Shown here one piece after another: positions 7,793 to 15,900 of a DNA stretch of 64,000 bases; the first letter of the stretch is position 1; every line of letters begins with the position of its first letter. The stretch covers positions 62,001 to 126,000 of the forward strand of contig JAQTZZ010000001.1 of NCBI GenBank assembly GCA_028687545.1, written 5' to 3'. Position numbers and translations under genes: made by a program. The notes under the pieces were generated by a model, which searched no databases, was not told the origin of the DNA, and saw nothing but the letters and a program-made list of their open reading frames with translations. The DNA is from Candidatus Wallbacteria bacterium (GTDB lineage Bacteria; Muiribacteriota; JAQTZZ01).

Positions 7793-8674
7793 ATGAAAAG
7801 GACTACAAAACTGACGATCGTGATCATTCTGGTGCTGTGCGGTGCACTCGAAGCAGCCACTTTCATCGCTCCGCAGGGAGACCTGTATTTCGGAGTGGTG
7901 TGTGTGAAGATCCTGCCAAAGGATGCAGGTGACTCCGTGGAAGCTGTAATCAATGGGGGCCAGACTTATGTGTATTTCGAAAGTTCGCAGGAAGCAATTG
8001 ATTATGCCAAAGCCATGTACGAAGAGCCGGTGATGGAAGGGGCCAAGGGCATGGCAAATTGCAGATGGCCGAACCTGACCGAAGATCAGTTGAACATTAC
8101 AGAAAAAATTTACGCCAAGCTCTGTTCCCAGACCGATCTCCAGCCCATGCCGATACCCGTAGTTCCCAACCAGAATCCGATTCTCGCGACTCACGGCCTG
8201 GTCAAAGCCACAGTCAGTCAACCGGACAGTACCGAAGAAGCCATAGTTGTCTTTCAAATGACCCAGTATCCTTTCAAGACCACTGAAGAAGCTCTGGCTG
8301 CTGCCAATGCCATGGCAGACGCGGTCAAGGCCGTGGCAATAGCCCAGGCCAGGATGGTCTGGCCCGATGTTGAGGAAGACAAGCTGATTGTGAATGTGGA
8401 AGTCACCGCATTCTCAGTGCCCGCTCCTCCTGACTTCCCGTTCCCGAATCCGCCCAATCCCCCGACTCCGCCGTCCCCCCCGGATGTGATTCCTCAGCCT
8501 GACACCAATGAAATTCCGGTGACTCCGGATGTTCCACCCCAGCCGGATACAGACGAAGTTCCAGTGAATCCTGATGTTCCGGTTCCTCCGACTCCCCCGA
8601 CTCCTCCGAGTCCTCCGGATATCCCGCCTCCACCGGATACAGACGAAACACCAGTGCTGCCAAGTTCCAACTGA
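7793..8674 (+). CDS. Secreted protein, two repeat modules, Pro-rich tail
   Basis: I do not recognise this 293-residue protein. Residues 1-21 are a signal peptide (LTIVIILVLCGALEA). Two copies of a module of about 80 residues follow (about 22-110 and 126-205). Each has a beta-rich first half and a helical half beginning FESSQEAIDYAKAM or FKTTEEALAAANAM, then Ala-rich helix, then DQLNITE or DKLIVNV. The same module occurs three times in the protein at 20403-21248. Residues 206-293 are almost only Pro, Asp, Glu, Thr and Val in repeats such as PQPDTDEVPVNPDVP, an extended linker probably spanning or protruding from the wall. It lacks an obvious catalytic motif and may be a structural or adhesive surface protein. 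A terminator closes the unit. Confidence 0.7.
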   Translation: MKRTTKLTIVIILVLCGALEAATFIAPQGDLYFGVVCVKILPKDAGDSVEAVINGGQTYVYFESSQEAIDYAKAMYEEPVMEGAKGMANCRWPNLTEDQLNITEKIYAKLCSQTDLQPMPIPVVPNQNPILATHGLVKATVSQPDSTEEAIVVFQMTQYPFKTTEEALAAANAMADAVKAVAIAQARMVWPDVEEDKLIVNVEVTAFSVPAPPDFPFPNPPNPPTPPSPPDVIPQPDTNEIPVTPDVPPQPDTDEVPVNPDVPVPPTPPTPPSPPDIPPPPDTDETPVLPSSN

Positions 8675-8702
8675 GATAAAAACAGGAATTCAAACAGAAC
8701 GG

Positions 8703-8726
8703 GGCTGTCCCAAAAGTCGGACAGCC
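8703..8726. terminator. Convergent terminator
   Basis: GGCTGTCC and GGACAGCC form an 8-bp GC-rich stem with an 8-base loop between the secreted repeat protein and the convergent MFS gene, followed by TTGTT on the plus strand. Confidence 0.7.
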
Positions 8727-8734
8727 TTGTTCAT

Positions 8735-10000
8735 TTAAAGCTGAATGCCTTGGTTCGTATTCTTAGCCAGTTCCAACCTGATACGAGGGAGTCTGCTCAT
8801 GTAAAGAAGCGCGGAAAGTACACAGACCGCACCGTCGAAGATCAGAGTGTTTTGAATGCCGATCCTGTCCACCATGAGGCCTGCCAGAAAATTCCCGAAA
8901 GGCATGATGCCCATGGAACACATCACGTAAAAGCTCACGATCCTGCCGCGCATCTGATCTGGGACAATGCTCTGGATCAGGGTGTTGCTGGAAATGCCCT
9001 GCATCACGAGCGCACAACCGATCAGCACCATATTGAGCAGTGCCAGGTGGTAGAAATTAGTCTGCGAAAGCGTCAGCAGCCCGATCCCGATCAGGAAAGA
9101 GGCCTTCGGGATCAGAGATTCCAGGTTTTTAGTGGATTTGCGGGAGGCCATATAGGTCGCGGAAAACAGAGCGCCTATGCCCATCGCTGACATCAGGAAT
9201 CCAAAGACGTCGGCTTCCATGTGCAATACTGTTTTCACGAAGATCGGCAGCAATGTGCGGTAACTCATGCCCACCAGGTTGACGCAGATTAAAAGGATCA
9301 AAAGATGCTTGACAGGCATGGAATGTGTGATGTAGCGGAGGCCCTCGCTGAAATCGGATTTAAAGCATTTTATCGGCAATTTTTCCTGATACGACACGCG
9401 GATCAAGAAGAGTGCCATAATCACTGCCATGAAAGAGAGCGCATTCAGTAAAAAACAGCTTCCTTCGCCGACCAGCAGGATCACGAGGCCGGCGATGGCC
9501 GGGCCTACCAGGCGGGAAGTGTTGAACAGCACTGAATTGAGGGCGAGTGCGTTGCTCAGCATGTCGCGGTCGTCGAGCATTTCCACGATGAAAGACTGGC
9601 GGGTGGGTGTCTCAAAAGCCGCGATCAGGCCGGAAAAAAGGGAGAGCACCATGATCTGAGGCACTGTGATCAGGCCGGAGATGGTGAGATAAGCCAGAAC
9701 AAAAGCCTGGATCATGAACAAAGTCTGCAGCACGATGATCATTTTCTGCTTGTTGAATCTGTCTGCCAGCACACCGGCGGTGGTGGCCAGTATGAACATG
9801 GGCAGGTCGCCGATGAAGGCTACAGTGCCGAGCAGGAAGGCGTCGTGCGTCAGGCGGTAAACCAGCCAGGAGAGGCCGATGCTCTGCATCCAGGAGCCGA
9901 TCTGGGAGATGAGCTGCCCGATGAAGAAAAGCCGGTAATTCCGGTTTTTCAGAGCCCGCCCTGAGGAAGCAATATGATTAAGCAGCGAAGGGGCTTCCAT
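8735..10000 (-). CDS. MFS exporter (MFS_3 / EntS-like)
   Basis: The 421-residue protein has about twelve hydrophobic helices and the N-terminal pattern ALKNRNYRLFFIGQLISQIG, then WMQSIGLSWLVYRLT, typical of the MFS_3 group of drug and siderophore exporters. The cytoplasmic loop 2-3 motif reads GVLADRFNKQKMII, close to the general MFS G-x-L-a-D-r-x-x-r-k signature. The ATG at complement 10000 is preferred over a TTG nine bases upstream because a -10 hexamer sits exactly seven bases before it. It is divergent from the pseudopilin-like gene and shares its -35 element. The substrate cannot be told from sequence. Confidence 0.85.
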   Translation of the reverse strand: MEAPSLLNHIASSGRALKNRNYRLFFIGQLISQIGSWMQSIGLSWLVYRLTHDAFLLGTVAFIGDLPMFILATTAGVLADRFNKQKMIIVLQTLFMIQAFVLAYLTISGLITVPQIMVLSLFSGLIAAFETPTRQSFIVEMLDDRDMLSNALALNSVLFNTSRLVGPAIAGLVILLVGEGSCFLLNALSFMAVIMALFLIRVSYQEKLPIKCFKSDFSEGLRYITHSMPVKHLLILLICVNLVGMSYRTLLPIFVKTVLHMEADVFGFLMSAMGIGALFSATYMASRKSTKNLESLIPKASFLIGIGLLTLSQTNFYHLALLNMVLIGCALVMQGISSNTLIQSIVPDQMRGRIVSFYVMCSMGIMPFGNFLAGLMVDRIGIQNTLIFDGAVCVLSALLYMSRLPRIRLELAKNTNQGIQL

Positions 10001-10007
10001 GGCAATC

Positions 10008-10059
10008 AATCTATGCTATTGAACCGTTTTTTGCAAAAAGAGGGGGATTTTGAAATAAT
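10008..10059. promoter_or_regulatory. Mirror-image divergent promoters sharing one -35
   Basis: The palindromic hexamer TTGCAA (10031-10036) reads the same on both strands. On the minus strand it is 17 bp from TAGATT (10008-10013), seven bases before the MFS ATG. On the plus strand it is 17 bp from AATAAT (10054-10059), seven bases before the ATG at 10067. Both transcripts would be leaderless, and the two promoters should exclude each other. Confidence 0.65.
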
Positions 10060-10066
10060 TAAAGTG

Positions 10067-10486
10067 ATGCGAAGACAATTAACGATTTTTTTGATATTGG
10101 TGATTTTTTCACTGGCATATTTAGAGATTTCATACGAAAAATACAGGCACGATGTTAGAGGCATTGATTCCTGGATTTTCGGGAAGGAAAGCGAGAATTT
10201 GCGGCATACCTATGCTTGCCTGGCAAATCTGAGAGTCATTGAAACTGCCATGGAGATATACAGAATGGGAAATCCTCAGTGGAAGAGCAGCGGGATCAAG
10301 ATGGATGAATTGTATAAGCAAAATCAGGATAACAGATTGCCTGTCTGCCCGGATGGCGGTGTTTACGAGGTTAATAAAACACAGAACGAAGACTACATCT
10401 CCTGCTGCTCCTTCCACAACACGATTGATGAATATTTTCCGCATGGCAGAATCGGATACTGGAGATATTTATTCGGTTTTGAATGA
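10067..10486 (+). CDS. Pseudopilin-like single-TM protein
   Basis: This 139-residue protein starts with a hydrophobic helix (about residues 5-20, IFLILVIFSLAYLEI) preceded by MRRQ but without a GFTxxE prepilin cleavage motif. The following part, ACLANLRVIETAMEIYRM then LPVCPDGGVYEV and ISCCSFHN, follows the pattern of minor pseudopilin C-terminal domains: a helix after the TM, CP-x-GG-x-Y and a CS-x-H turn. It may be a pilin-derived protein held in the membrane. The ATG is chosen because of the -10 seven bases upstream; a longer in-frame start at 9974 would overlap the divergent gene and its promoter. Function unknown. Confidence 0.6.
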   Translation: MRRQLTIFLILVIFSLAYLEISYEKYRHDVRGIDSWIFGKESENLRHTYACLANLRVIETAMEIYRMGNPQWKSSGIKMDELYKQNQDNRLPVCPDGGVYEVNKTQNEDYISCCSFHNTIDEYFPHGRIGYWRYLFGFE

Positions 10487-10641
10487 GAATGAAATCGTTT
10501 CCAAACGAGATTAATGTCTCTTTTTGATACCAGCATGTTTCATTTTGATAAATAAATTTGACCTGGTTCCAGTTAGAATTGCCAAAACCCTTATAATTGC
10601 GGCATGTTACAATGTGGCATGGAAAATGTTTAAAACCGTTC

Positions 10642-11238
10642 ATGCAATTCAACGGTATTCAACATCACAGACAGTCGATCAGGCTGCGTGATTTTGATTA
10701 TGCATCGTCAGGCGGGTATTTTGTGACAATCTGCACATACAACAGGGAATGGGTGTTTGGAAACGTCAGAGACAGGGAAATTATTTTAAACGAATCCGGG
10801 GAAATTGCACAGGTTTGCCTGAATGAAATTCCATGTCATTTCCGCAATGTCCGAATGGATGCATTTGTTGTAATGCCAGATCATGTCCATATGATTATTA
10901 TCGTTGGTGATGAGGGATCGTTTGAAAATCACGAAATTGGTCGGGATGCAAATATTCGTAGGGGCGCAGCATGCTGCGCCCCTACGAATACGGGTACCCC
11001 TACGAACACGAAACACGATCGATTTTTTTTCGTAAAACCTGGATCATTGTCCGCAATCATTCGATCATACAAATCCGCGGTGACAAAATGCATCAATGAA
11101 ATCCGTAACATACCAGGCCAGCCCGTCTGGCAGAAAAATTATCATGAACGTGTAATCCGTGTCTGCGAATTTGACCGCATCAGGAAATACATCCATGAAA
11201 ATCCAATTCAATTTGCCTACCGCCCTGATTTCCGTTAG
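10642..11238 (+). CDS. REP-associated tyrosine transposase (RAYT)
   Basis: This 198-residue HUH transposase of the IS200/Y1 superfamily belongs to the RAYT branch that nicks and mobilises REP hairpins. Visible motifs are SIRLRDFDYASSGGYFVTIC at the N-terminus, the metal-binding HUH pair H81-V-H83 within MPDHVHMII, and the catalytic Y167 in WQKNYHERVIR, followed by the family ending IRKYIHENPIQF. The ATG at 10642 gives a normal family N-terminus; in-frame starts at 10612 and 10597 exist. A 30-bp palindrome lies inside the gene between the HUH motif and the tyrosine, adding RRGAACCAPT in frame. RAYT genes are usually single copy and domesticated rather than carried in an IS; no terminal repeats surround this one. 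Confidence 0.88.
   Translation: MQFNGIQHHRQSIRLRDFDYASSGGYFVTICTYNREWVFGNVRDREIILNESGEIAQVCLNEIPCHFRNVRMDAFVVMPDHVHMIIIVGDEGSFENHEIGRDANIRRGAACCAPTNTGTPTNTKHDRFFFVKPGSLSAIIRSYKSAVTKCINEIRNIPGQPVWQKNYHERVIRVCEFDRIRKYIHENPIQFAYRPDFR
10957..10986. repeat. 30-bp REP palindrome inside RAYT coding sequence
   Basis: CGTAGGGGCGCAGCA is followed by its exact complement, giving a perfect 30-bp palindrome. A partial second unit, GGGTACCCCTACG, follows at about 10992-11004. The length is a multiple of three, so the transposase frame is kept. It shares ends with the elements at 1547-1654 and 3549-3576. Confidence 0.85.
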
Positions 11239-11241
11239 AAT
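11213..11241 (+). promoter_or_regulatory. Leaderless promoter of GH57 gene
   Basis: TTGCCT (11213-11218), a 17-bp spacer and TAGAAT (11236-11241) end six bases before the GTG start at 11248. The -10 overlaps the RAYT stop codon. There is no Shine-Dalgarno in front of the GTG. Confidence 0.6.
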
Positions 11242-11247
11242 TTCTGC

Positions 11248-13170
11248 GTGAATACCGAGAATCCAGTTAAAATCGCAATCGTGATCCACAACCATCAGCC
11301 TGTTGGTAATTTCCCCGAGGTTTTCGAGGAGAATTTCAACACCTCTTATCTGCCTTTTGTGCGTGTGCTGCAGGATCATCCCGACATCCTTTGTACCTTC
11401 CATTTTTCAGGGCCTCTCTTGGATTTCCTGATTGATAAACATCCTGAATATCTGGATCTGTTGCGTATGCTTAAAAAACGCGGCCAGATCAGATTTCTGG
11501 CTGGCGGCTATTTCGAGCCGATCCTGGCCCTGATTCCGCCTGAAGACCGGATCGGGCAGATCAACAAAATGAAAAAGGCGCTGGCTGACCAGTTTGGCGA
11601 AAAAACCACAGGCATCTGGCTTGCGGAACGCATCTGGGAAGACTCGATCATCCCTGAACTCGCTGCCACTGGCATCCTGTACACCCTGCTCGACGAAGAG
11701 CATTTCGAGGTGGCAGGCATCGAGAATCCGGCAGGCTATTATGTCACTGACTATTTCGGGAAACCCCTAAACCTCTTCCCGATCAGCAGAAAAATGCGTT
11801 ATGCCACTCCCTGGCAGAAAGTTCCGCAGGTGATCGAGGAAATCCGGAAGACCGCAGCGGTGAATCCACTGCAGATCATCGCGGATGACGGCGAGAAATT
11901 CGGGGCCTGGCCGGGATGCTTCGAACTGGTTTATAAAAACGGCTGGCTGGACGACTTTTTTTCCCAGCTCGTGAAGCACAAGATCGAGACGGTTTTTCTT
12001 GAAGATCAGATTAATGAAAACCCGCCTACAGGCAGAGTCTATCTCCAGCCATCAGGTTATGATTCCATGAACATCTGGGCGCTGTCTGTCGCAGACCGCT
12101 GGAATTACGAATTTTACCAGGAGTCGCTGACAGACGAAAAACTGAAAAAAATCCTGCAGAAAGGTTATTTCAAGAATTTCCTGGTCAAGTATCCTGAATC
12201 CAACCTGATGCATAAGAAAATGCTGCAAATGCGCGGATTCGCCGATAATGAAACCGCGCTGGAACTTATCTATGCCGCGCAATGCAACTGTGTTTACTGG
12301 CACGGCCTGTTCGGCGGGATCTACCTGCCTGTCCTGCGCGAGGCAGTTTACGAACGGCTGATCGCAGCCCAGGCTGCCTGCAGAGATTTGAAATATCCCA
12401 TCCTGCAGGTCGCTGACCTGGATCAGGACGGGCAGAATGAAGTTTTCTGTTCCGACGGGGAGCAGAATTTTTATTTCACGCCAACCGGAGGTTCTCTATA
12501 CGAATGGGATCTGATTCAGGAAAAAAACAACCTGATCAACACCTTTTCCCGGAAACCCGAGATTTATCATCGCGAGGCTTATGAGAAGCTGAGCGACAGG
12601 CTCTGCTACGATGCCTATCAGCGTCACTGCTGCCTGGATCATTTCCTGGCTCCAGATACTGTAAAATCCCAGTTCGACCGCGCCAAATACGGAGAGCAGG
12701 GAGACTTTCTGGCCGGTGCCTATAAGATCCTGGAGGCCCAGCCAGGCGGAATCAGGCTGGAGCGCACCGGCATTGTGATTACTGAAGAAGGCTGTCACAG
12801 TCTGTCTGTTCGCAAAGATTACCGCATGTCAAAGAACGGGCTGGAACTGACTGTGGCTTTGCGCAACCTGAGCGGGGCGCTGATCCAGACCTGGTATGGC
12901 CTGGAATTGAATCTCTCTTTTCCTGAATATGAACTGGGAGAGACGATTGAATCGGAAATCACTCAGATCCGGTTGGACGGACCCCGGATTTCCCTGGAGA
13001 TCAGCTCTTCAGAAGCCATGGATTGCTGGGGAGAACCTGTGTTCACTGTCACGAAGAATTTTCAGGATTTCGAACTGATCCGTCAGGGCTATGCCCTGCT
13101 TCTGCATAAGAAGATCGAACTGGATGATAAGATCAGAGAATTCAGATTCACGCTGAGGAGATCTAAATGA
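11248..13170 (+). CDS. GH57 4-alpha-glucanotransferase / amylase
   Basis: The 640-residue protein is a glycoside hydrolase family 57 enzyme acting on alpha-1,4-glucans, with the DUF1925/DUF1926-type C-terminal halves seen in 4-alpha-glucanotransferases. The first GH57 motif is HNHQPVGNF near residue 14. The nucleophile is expected at E127 in WLAERIWE and the acid/base at D213 or D214 in IADDGEKFGAWPG, matching E123 and D214 of the Thermococcus litoralis enzyme by family pattern. No signal peptide is present, so it works in the cytoplasm, probably on glycogen made by GlgA. Start is GTG. The stop overlaps the next start as ATGA, so the two are translationally coupled. Confidence 0.9.
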   Translation: MNTENPVKIAIVIHNHQPVGNFPEVFEENFNTSYLPFVRVLQDHPDILCTFHFSGPLLDFLIDKHPEYLDLLRMLKKRGQIRFLAGGYFEPILALIPPEDRIGQINKMKKALADQFGEKTTGIWLAERIWEDSIIPELAATGILYTLLDEEHFEVAGIENPAGYYVTDYFGKPLNLFPISRKMRYATPWQKVPQVIEEIRKTAAVNPLQIIADDGEKFGAWPGCFELVYKNGWLDDFFSQLVKHKIETVFLEDQINENPPTGRVYLQPSGYDSMNIWALSVADRWNYEFYQESLTDEKLKKILQKGYFKNFLVKYPESNLMHKKMLQMRGFADNETALELIYAAQCNCVYWHGLFGGIYLPVLREAVYERLIAAQAACRDLKYPILQVADLDQDGQNEVFCSDGEQNFYFTPTGGSLYEWDLIQEKNNLINTFSRKPEIYHREAYEKLSDRLCYDAYQRHCCLDHFLAPDTVKSQFDRAKYGEQGDFLAGAYKILEAQPGGIRLERTGIVITEEGCHSLSVRKDYRMSKNGLELTVALRNLSGALIQTWYGLELNLSFPEYELGETIESEITQIRLDGPRISLEISSSEAMDCWGEPVFTVTKNFQDFELIRQGYALLLHKKIELDDKIREFRFTLRRSK

Positions 13171-13970
13171 GACAACCAGTGGTAGCCGGCAAGTTTTATC
13201 CTGGAAATCCGAAGGAACTGGATAAGATGGTGGCTGATTTTTTCAGGAATGCCCGGGAGACTGAAGGATCGGCCTGGGGAATCATAACTCCCCATGCGGG
13301 TTATGTCTTTTCAGGTGCTGCAGCAGCACGGGCTTTTTCGGCTTTCGGGGAGCAGAAATTCGATATACTGGTGCTGCTTGGCCCGAATCATACCGGTTAC
13401 GGCGGGGATGTTTCCATGTCTGACGAACCCTGGGAAACGCTGCTCGGAAATCTGGATGTCAGCTCAGAAATGCTAGAATTCATGCAGAAAAAGGGCTGGA
13501 AAATCGATAAAGCAGCCCACAAGTTCGAGCATTCTCTGGAAGTGCAGCTGCCGTTCATCTTGAAAAAATTCGAGAAAACCCCGAAAATACTTCCCATCTG
13601 TATCAGAGAGCATGACTTTGAAATCTGCAGGAAACTGGCGCTTGACCTGTTCGATTACGATACAGCTCATCCTGACCTGAACATCGGATATGTGGCTTCA
13701 TCGGATTTTTCGCATTATCTGAAACCTGAAATTGTGAAGAAAAGGGATATGCCGGCTATCGACAGAATCACAGATGGCGATGCCGAAGGATTTTATCAGC
13801 TGGTAGCTGAAGAAGGCCTGACCATCTGCGGTGTACTGCCGATCACGGTTTTACTGTGCCTGCAGGAACACAAGGGCGGCAGTGCGGAACTGCTCTGCTA
13901 TACCCATTCAGGCGAAGCCTATCCGATGCCGGATGTAGTGGCCTATGCTGCGATCGGATTTTATCCGTAA
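13167..13970 (+). CDS. MEMO-family protein (AmmeMemoRadiSam system B)
   Basis: This 267-residue protein matches the MEMO1 family, called AmmeMemoRadiSam system protein B in bacteria; the fold resembles class III extradiol dioxygenases. Metal-type histidines are visible in ITPHAGYVFSG, LLGPNHTGYG and EHSLEVQLPF, and the ASSDFSHY motif follows. Usually an AMMECR1 protein and a radical SAM enzyme lie beside it; neither is in this window. Instead it is coupled by an ATGA overlap to the GH57 gene, a pairing that suggests co-expression only. The biochemical role of bacterial MEMO proteins is not settled. Confidence 0.88.
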   Translation: MRQPVVAGKFYPGNPKELDKMVADFFRNARETEGSAWGIITPHAGYVFSGAAAARAFSAFGEQKFDILVLLGPNHTGYGGDVSMSDEPWETLLGNLDVSSEMLEFMQKKGWKIDKAAHKFEHSLEVQLPFILKKFEKTPKILPICIREHDFEICRKLALDLFDYDTAHPDLNIGYVASSDFSHYLKPEIVKKRDMPAIDRITDGDAEGFYQLVAEEGLTICGVLPITVLLCLQEHKGGSAELLCYTHSGEAYPMPDVVAYAAIGFYP

Positions 13971-13979
13971 AATTAGTCT

Positions 13980-14009
13980 TTGACCATTAACGATAAGAAC
14001 CGGTATAAT
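13980..14009 (+). promoter_or_regulatory. Leaderless promoter of metal-efflux operon
   Basis: TTGACC (13980-13985), an 18-bp spacer and a consensus TATAAT (14004-14009) lie exactly six bases before ATG 14016. The -35 begins ten bases after the MEMO stop. Confidence 0.65.
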
Positions 14010-14015
14010 TTTGTC

Positions 14016-14435
14016 ATGACTCTTTCCAAACGTACATTTCTGTCATGCTGGCTGTTGATGATGGCCCTGGTTACGATATTGAGTTCAGGAGTATCTCTTG
14101 TTGTCTGCACTGGAGAGGATGGATTCTCGAAAATAGAAACTTCACTTAATGGCCGTTGCGCAGCAGTTGTCGGTACCAGAGGGGATGAAAACCCGTTTTC
14201 CAGAGGAGCGGACATGGAGACAGACTGCGGTGCCTGCACTGATCTACAGCTTCTTTTTCACACTAATGTAAAAATCCATCTGACACAGGTGCTTTCATGC
14301 GACGGACAAGCTATGTATAAATCGTCGATCTGCCAGGAGTTTTTTCCAACTCCAAATTTTTTGAGGTTTGGGAACACTGATTTTCTGATTCATAATTTCA
14401 ACAGTCAAAAAAAATCGACGGTCCTGTTGATCTGA
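14016..14435 (+). CDS. Small exported Cys-rich protein heading efflux operon
   Basis: This 139-residue protein has a hydrophobic signal segment (FLSCWLLMMALVTIL, about residues 7-21) followed by VVCTGEDGFSKIE, a Cys in NGRCAAVV, and DCGACTDLQLLF. Similar small exported proteins with a CxGxDGHxxxE and CGPCxDI pattern often precede CzcCBA-type operons; here the expected His is replaced by Phe (DGF). The role of those proteins is not established; periplasmic metal sensing or delivery is an inference from position and cysteines. The ATG is chosen for its consensus promoter six bases upstream. The next gene starts 155 bases later with its own strong ribosome site. Confidence 0.6.
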   Translation: MTLSKRTFLSCWLLMMALVTILSSGVSLVVCTGEDGFSKIETSLNGRCAAVVGTRGDENPFSRGADMETDCGACTDLQLLFHTNVKIHLTQVLSCDGQAMYKSSICQEFFPTPNFLRFGNTDFLIHNFNSQKKSTVLLI

Positions 14436-14590
14436 TTCCTTCATTTTTCCAACACAAACAAGAGACCGTATAAACTTCACTTCATCCTAAATTATGGTCT
14501 CAAAACCAACCTGCGCTCTTGCCTCTTTATACTGTTAACAAATTTATGCATGCAAATGAAATCCATAACTTACTAAAAGGAGGTGCCGGT

Positions 14591-15898
14591 ATGGCACGCA
14601 ACAGGTCTGCATTTCGAGCTTTCGTGTTTTTTTTCCTGACAACCACAATTCTGGCTGCAGATTGCGGCGAACGCTGTTCGAACGATGGGAACTGTTTTGT
14701 CAGGGCTTCAGACAATCAAGCCCTTTCATGGGTTATTTCACAAGCACTTGACCGCAATCAGGAACTTCAGGCTTTATCTATTGAGATCAGGGTTGCTGAT
14801 TCGCGAATCCATCAATCCGGCAGGAGCCCGAATCCTGAACTTGAATTCGAGGCTGAAGAATTTGGAGGAAACGGATCATTTTCTGGATATGGAGTGTCCA
14901 CTCTCTCATGGTCCTTAAGCCGGCAGGTAGAAACCGGCTCGAAACGGGGGAACAGAGTCAGAGTCTCTAATTATGAAAAAGAGTTGCTCAAGAACGATTA
15001 CGGAACCAGAAAACTTGATCTGATCAAAGCTGTCACCTCTGCTTACATTCGAGTCTGTGCGGCAAAAAAAATGGTAGTGCTGTCCAGGGAGTCTTTGAAA
15101 CTTGCGGAACAGGCGCGGGAAGCTGTTTCCAGGAGAGTGGAGGCGGGTAAGGACTCAATGATGGAAAAATCCAAGGCGGATGTTTCGAAATCTATAGCCG
15201 CGATCGAACTGGGTCAGGCGGAAAGGGGACTGGAAAGGGCATTTATTTCCATCAATGAAATACTTGGAACTGAAGATTCCAAGAAAATAGAGTTCACTGC
15301 GCTTGAAGTCACAGACTTTACTTTGCCCAACCTGGAAACCAGGATTATGGATTTTCCTGATCTTAACAGATGGGAAGCAGTGAGCGGTCATGGACATGCT
15401 GTTCTGAAAGCGCAGAAGTCGCAGGCTTTGCCGGACCTGACTTTCAAAGGCGGTTTATCCCGTTTCAAGGCAAGCGATGAGTATGCCTATTTTTGCGCAG
15501 TCGCGCTGCCAATTCCGTTCACTGGAAATTCCGGAGGCATCAGGGAAGCTGAATTGAATCTTGAAAAGATCGAGAAAGAACGGAAATTTTCCGAACTTAA
15601 AATAAAATCAGCTTTCGCGTCATCATTTAACTCCCTGAAAACTTTAAGCAGCCAGACAAGAACTCTGAAAGAAGAAATCATTCCTGCATCTTTGAGTGCT
15701 TTTGAGTTGGCCAGTGAAGGATACAGGCTTGGAAAGTTCGGTTTTCTGGAAATGCTGGACGCACAGAGGACTCTGTTTGAGTCCCGTCTCGAGCTGGTCA
15801 AAGCTTCCGAGGAATTTCACCTGGAAAAAGCCGAGTTGGAAAGGCTGATCGGCCATGCCTTGGACTGCCCTGAGTTTAAAAAAATAGGAGGGAACTGA
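14591..15898 (+). CDS. TolC/CusC-like outer-membrane efflux protein
   Basis: The 435-residue protein is an outer membrane factor forming the exit duct of a tripartite pump. Residues 1-23 are a signal peptide (FVFFFLTTTILAADC, with a Cys at the cleavage region that could be lipidated as in CusC). Two OEP half-repeats follow with long helices: SPNPELEFEAEEFGG then coiled coil, and ALPDLTFKGGLSRFK then coiled coil, ending in GYRLGKFGFLEMLDAQR, a classic family motif. The ATG is chosen because AAGGAGG is seven to eight bases upstream; in-frame codons before it are the 5' leader. It is followed two bases later by the adaptor gene, so it belongs to the same operon. Confidence 0.88.
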   Translation: MARNRSAFRAFVFFFLTTTILAADCGERCSNDGNCFVRASDNQALSWVISQALDRNQELQALSIEIRVADSRIHQSGRSPNPELEFEAEEFGGNGSFSGYGVSTLSWSLSRQVETGSKRGNRVRVSNYEKELLKNDYGTRKLDLIKAVTSAYIRVCAAKKMVVLSRESLKLAEQAREAVSRRVEAGKDSMMEKSKADVSKSIAAIELGQAERGLERAFISINEILGTEDSKKIEFTALEVTDFTLPNLETRIMDFPDLNRWEAVSGHGHAVLKAQKSQALPDLTFKGGLSRFKASDEYAYFCAVALPIPFTGNSGGIREAELNLEKIEKERKFSELKIKSAFASSFNSLKTLSSQTRTLKEEIIPASLSAFELASEGYRLGKFGFLEMLDAQRTLFESRLELVKASEEFHLEKAELERLIGHALDCPEFKKIGGN

Positions 15899-15900
15899 AA

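Noticed and set aside
7551-7953. Overlapping minus-strand small frames upstream of hldD
   Set aside because: They are formed by the GGTTCGGGG repeat and the antisense of the secreted-protein gene.
10604-10633. Leaderless nine-codon frame before the RAYT gene, with TATAAT six bases upstream
   Set aside because: The spacing fits the leaderless pattern, but the frame ends after nine codons, has no clear -35 and is out of frame with RAYT; kept only as a possible leader peptide or chance.
10597-11238. IS200/IS605 insertion sequence
   Set aside because: The protein fits the RAYT branch, no tnpB is present and no subterminal end hairpins with a defined target surround it.
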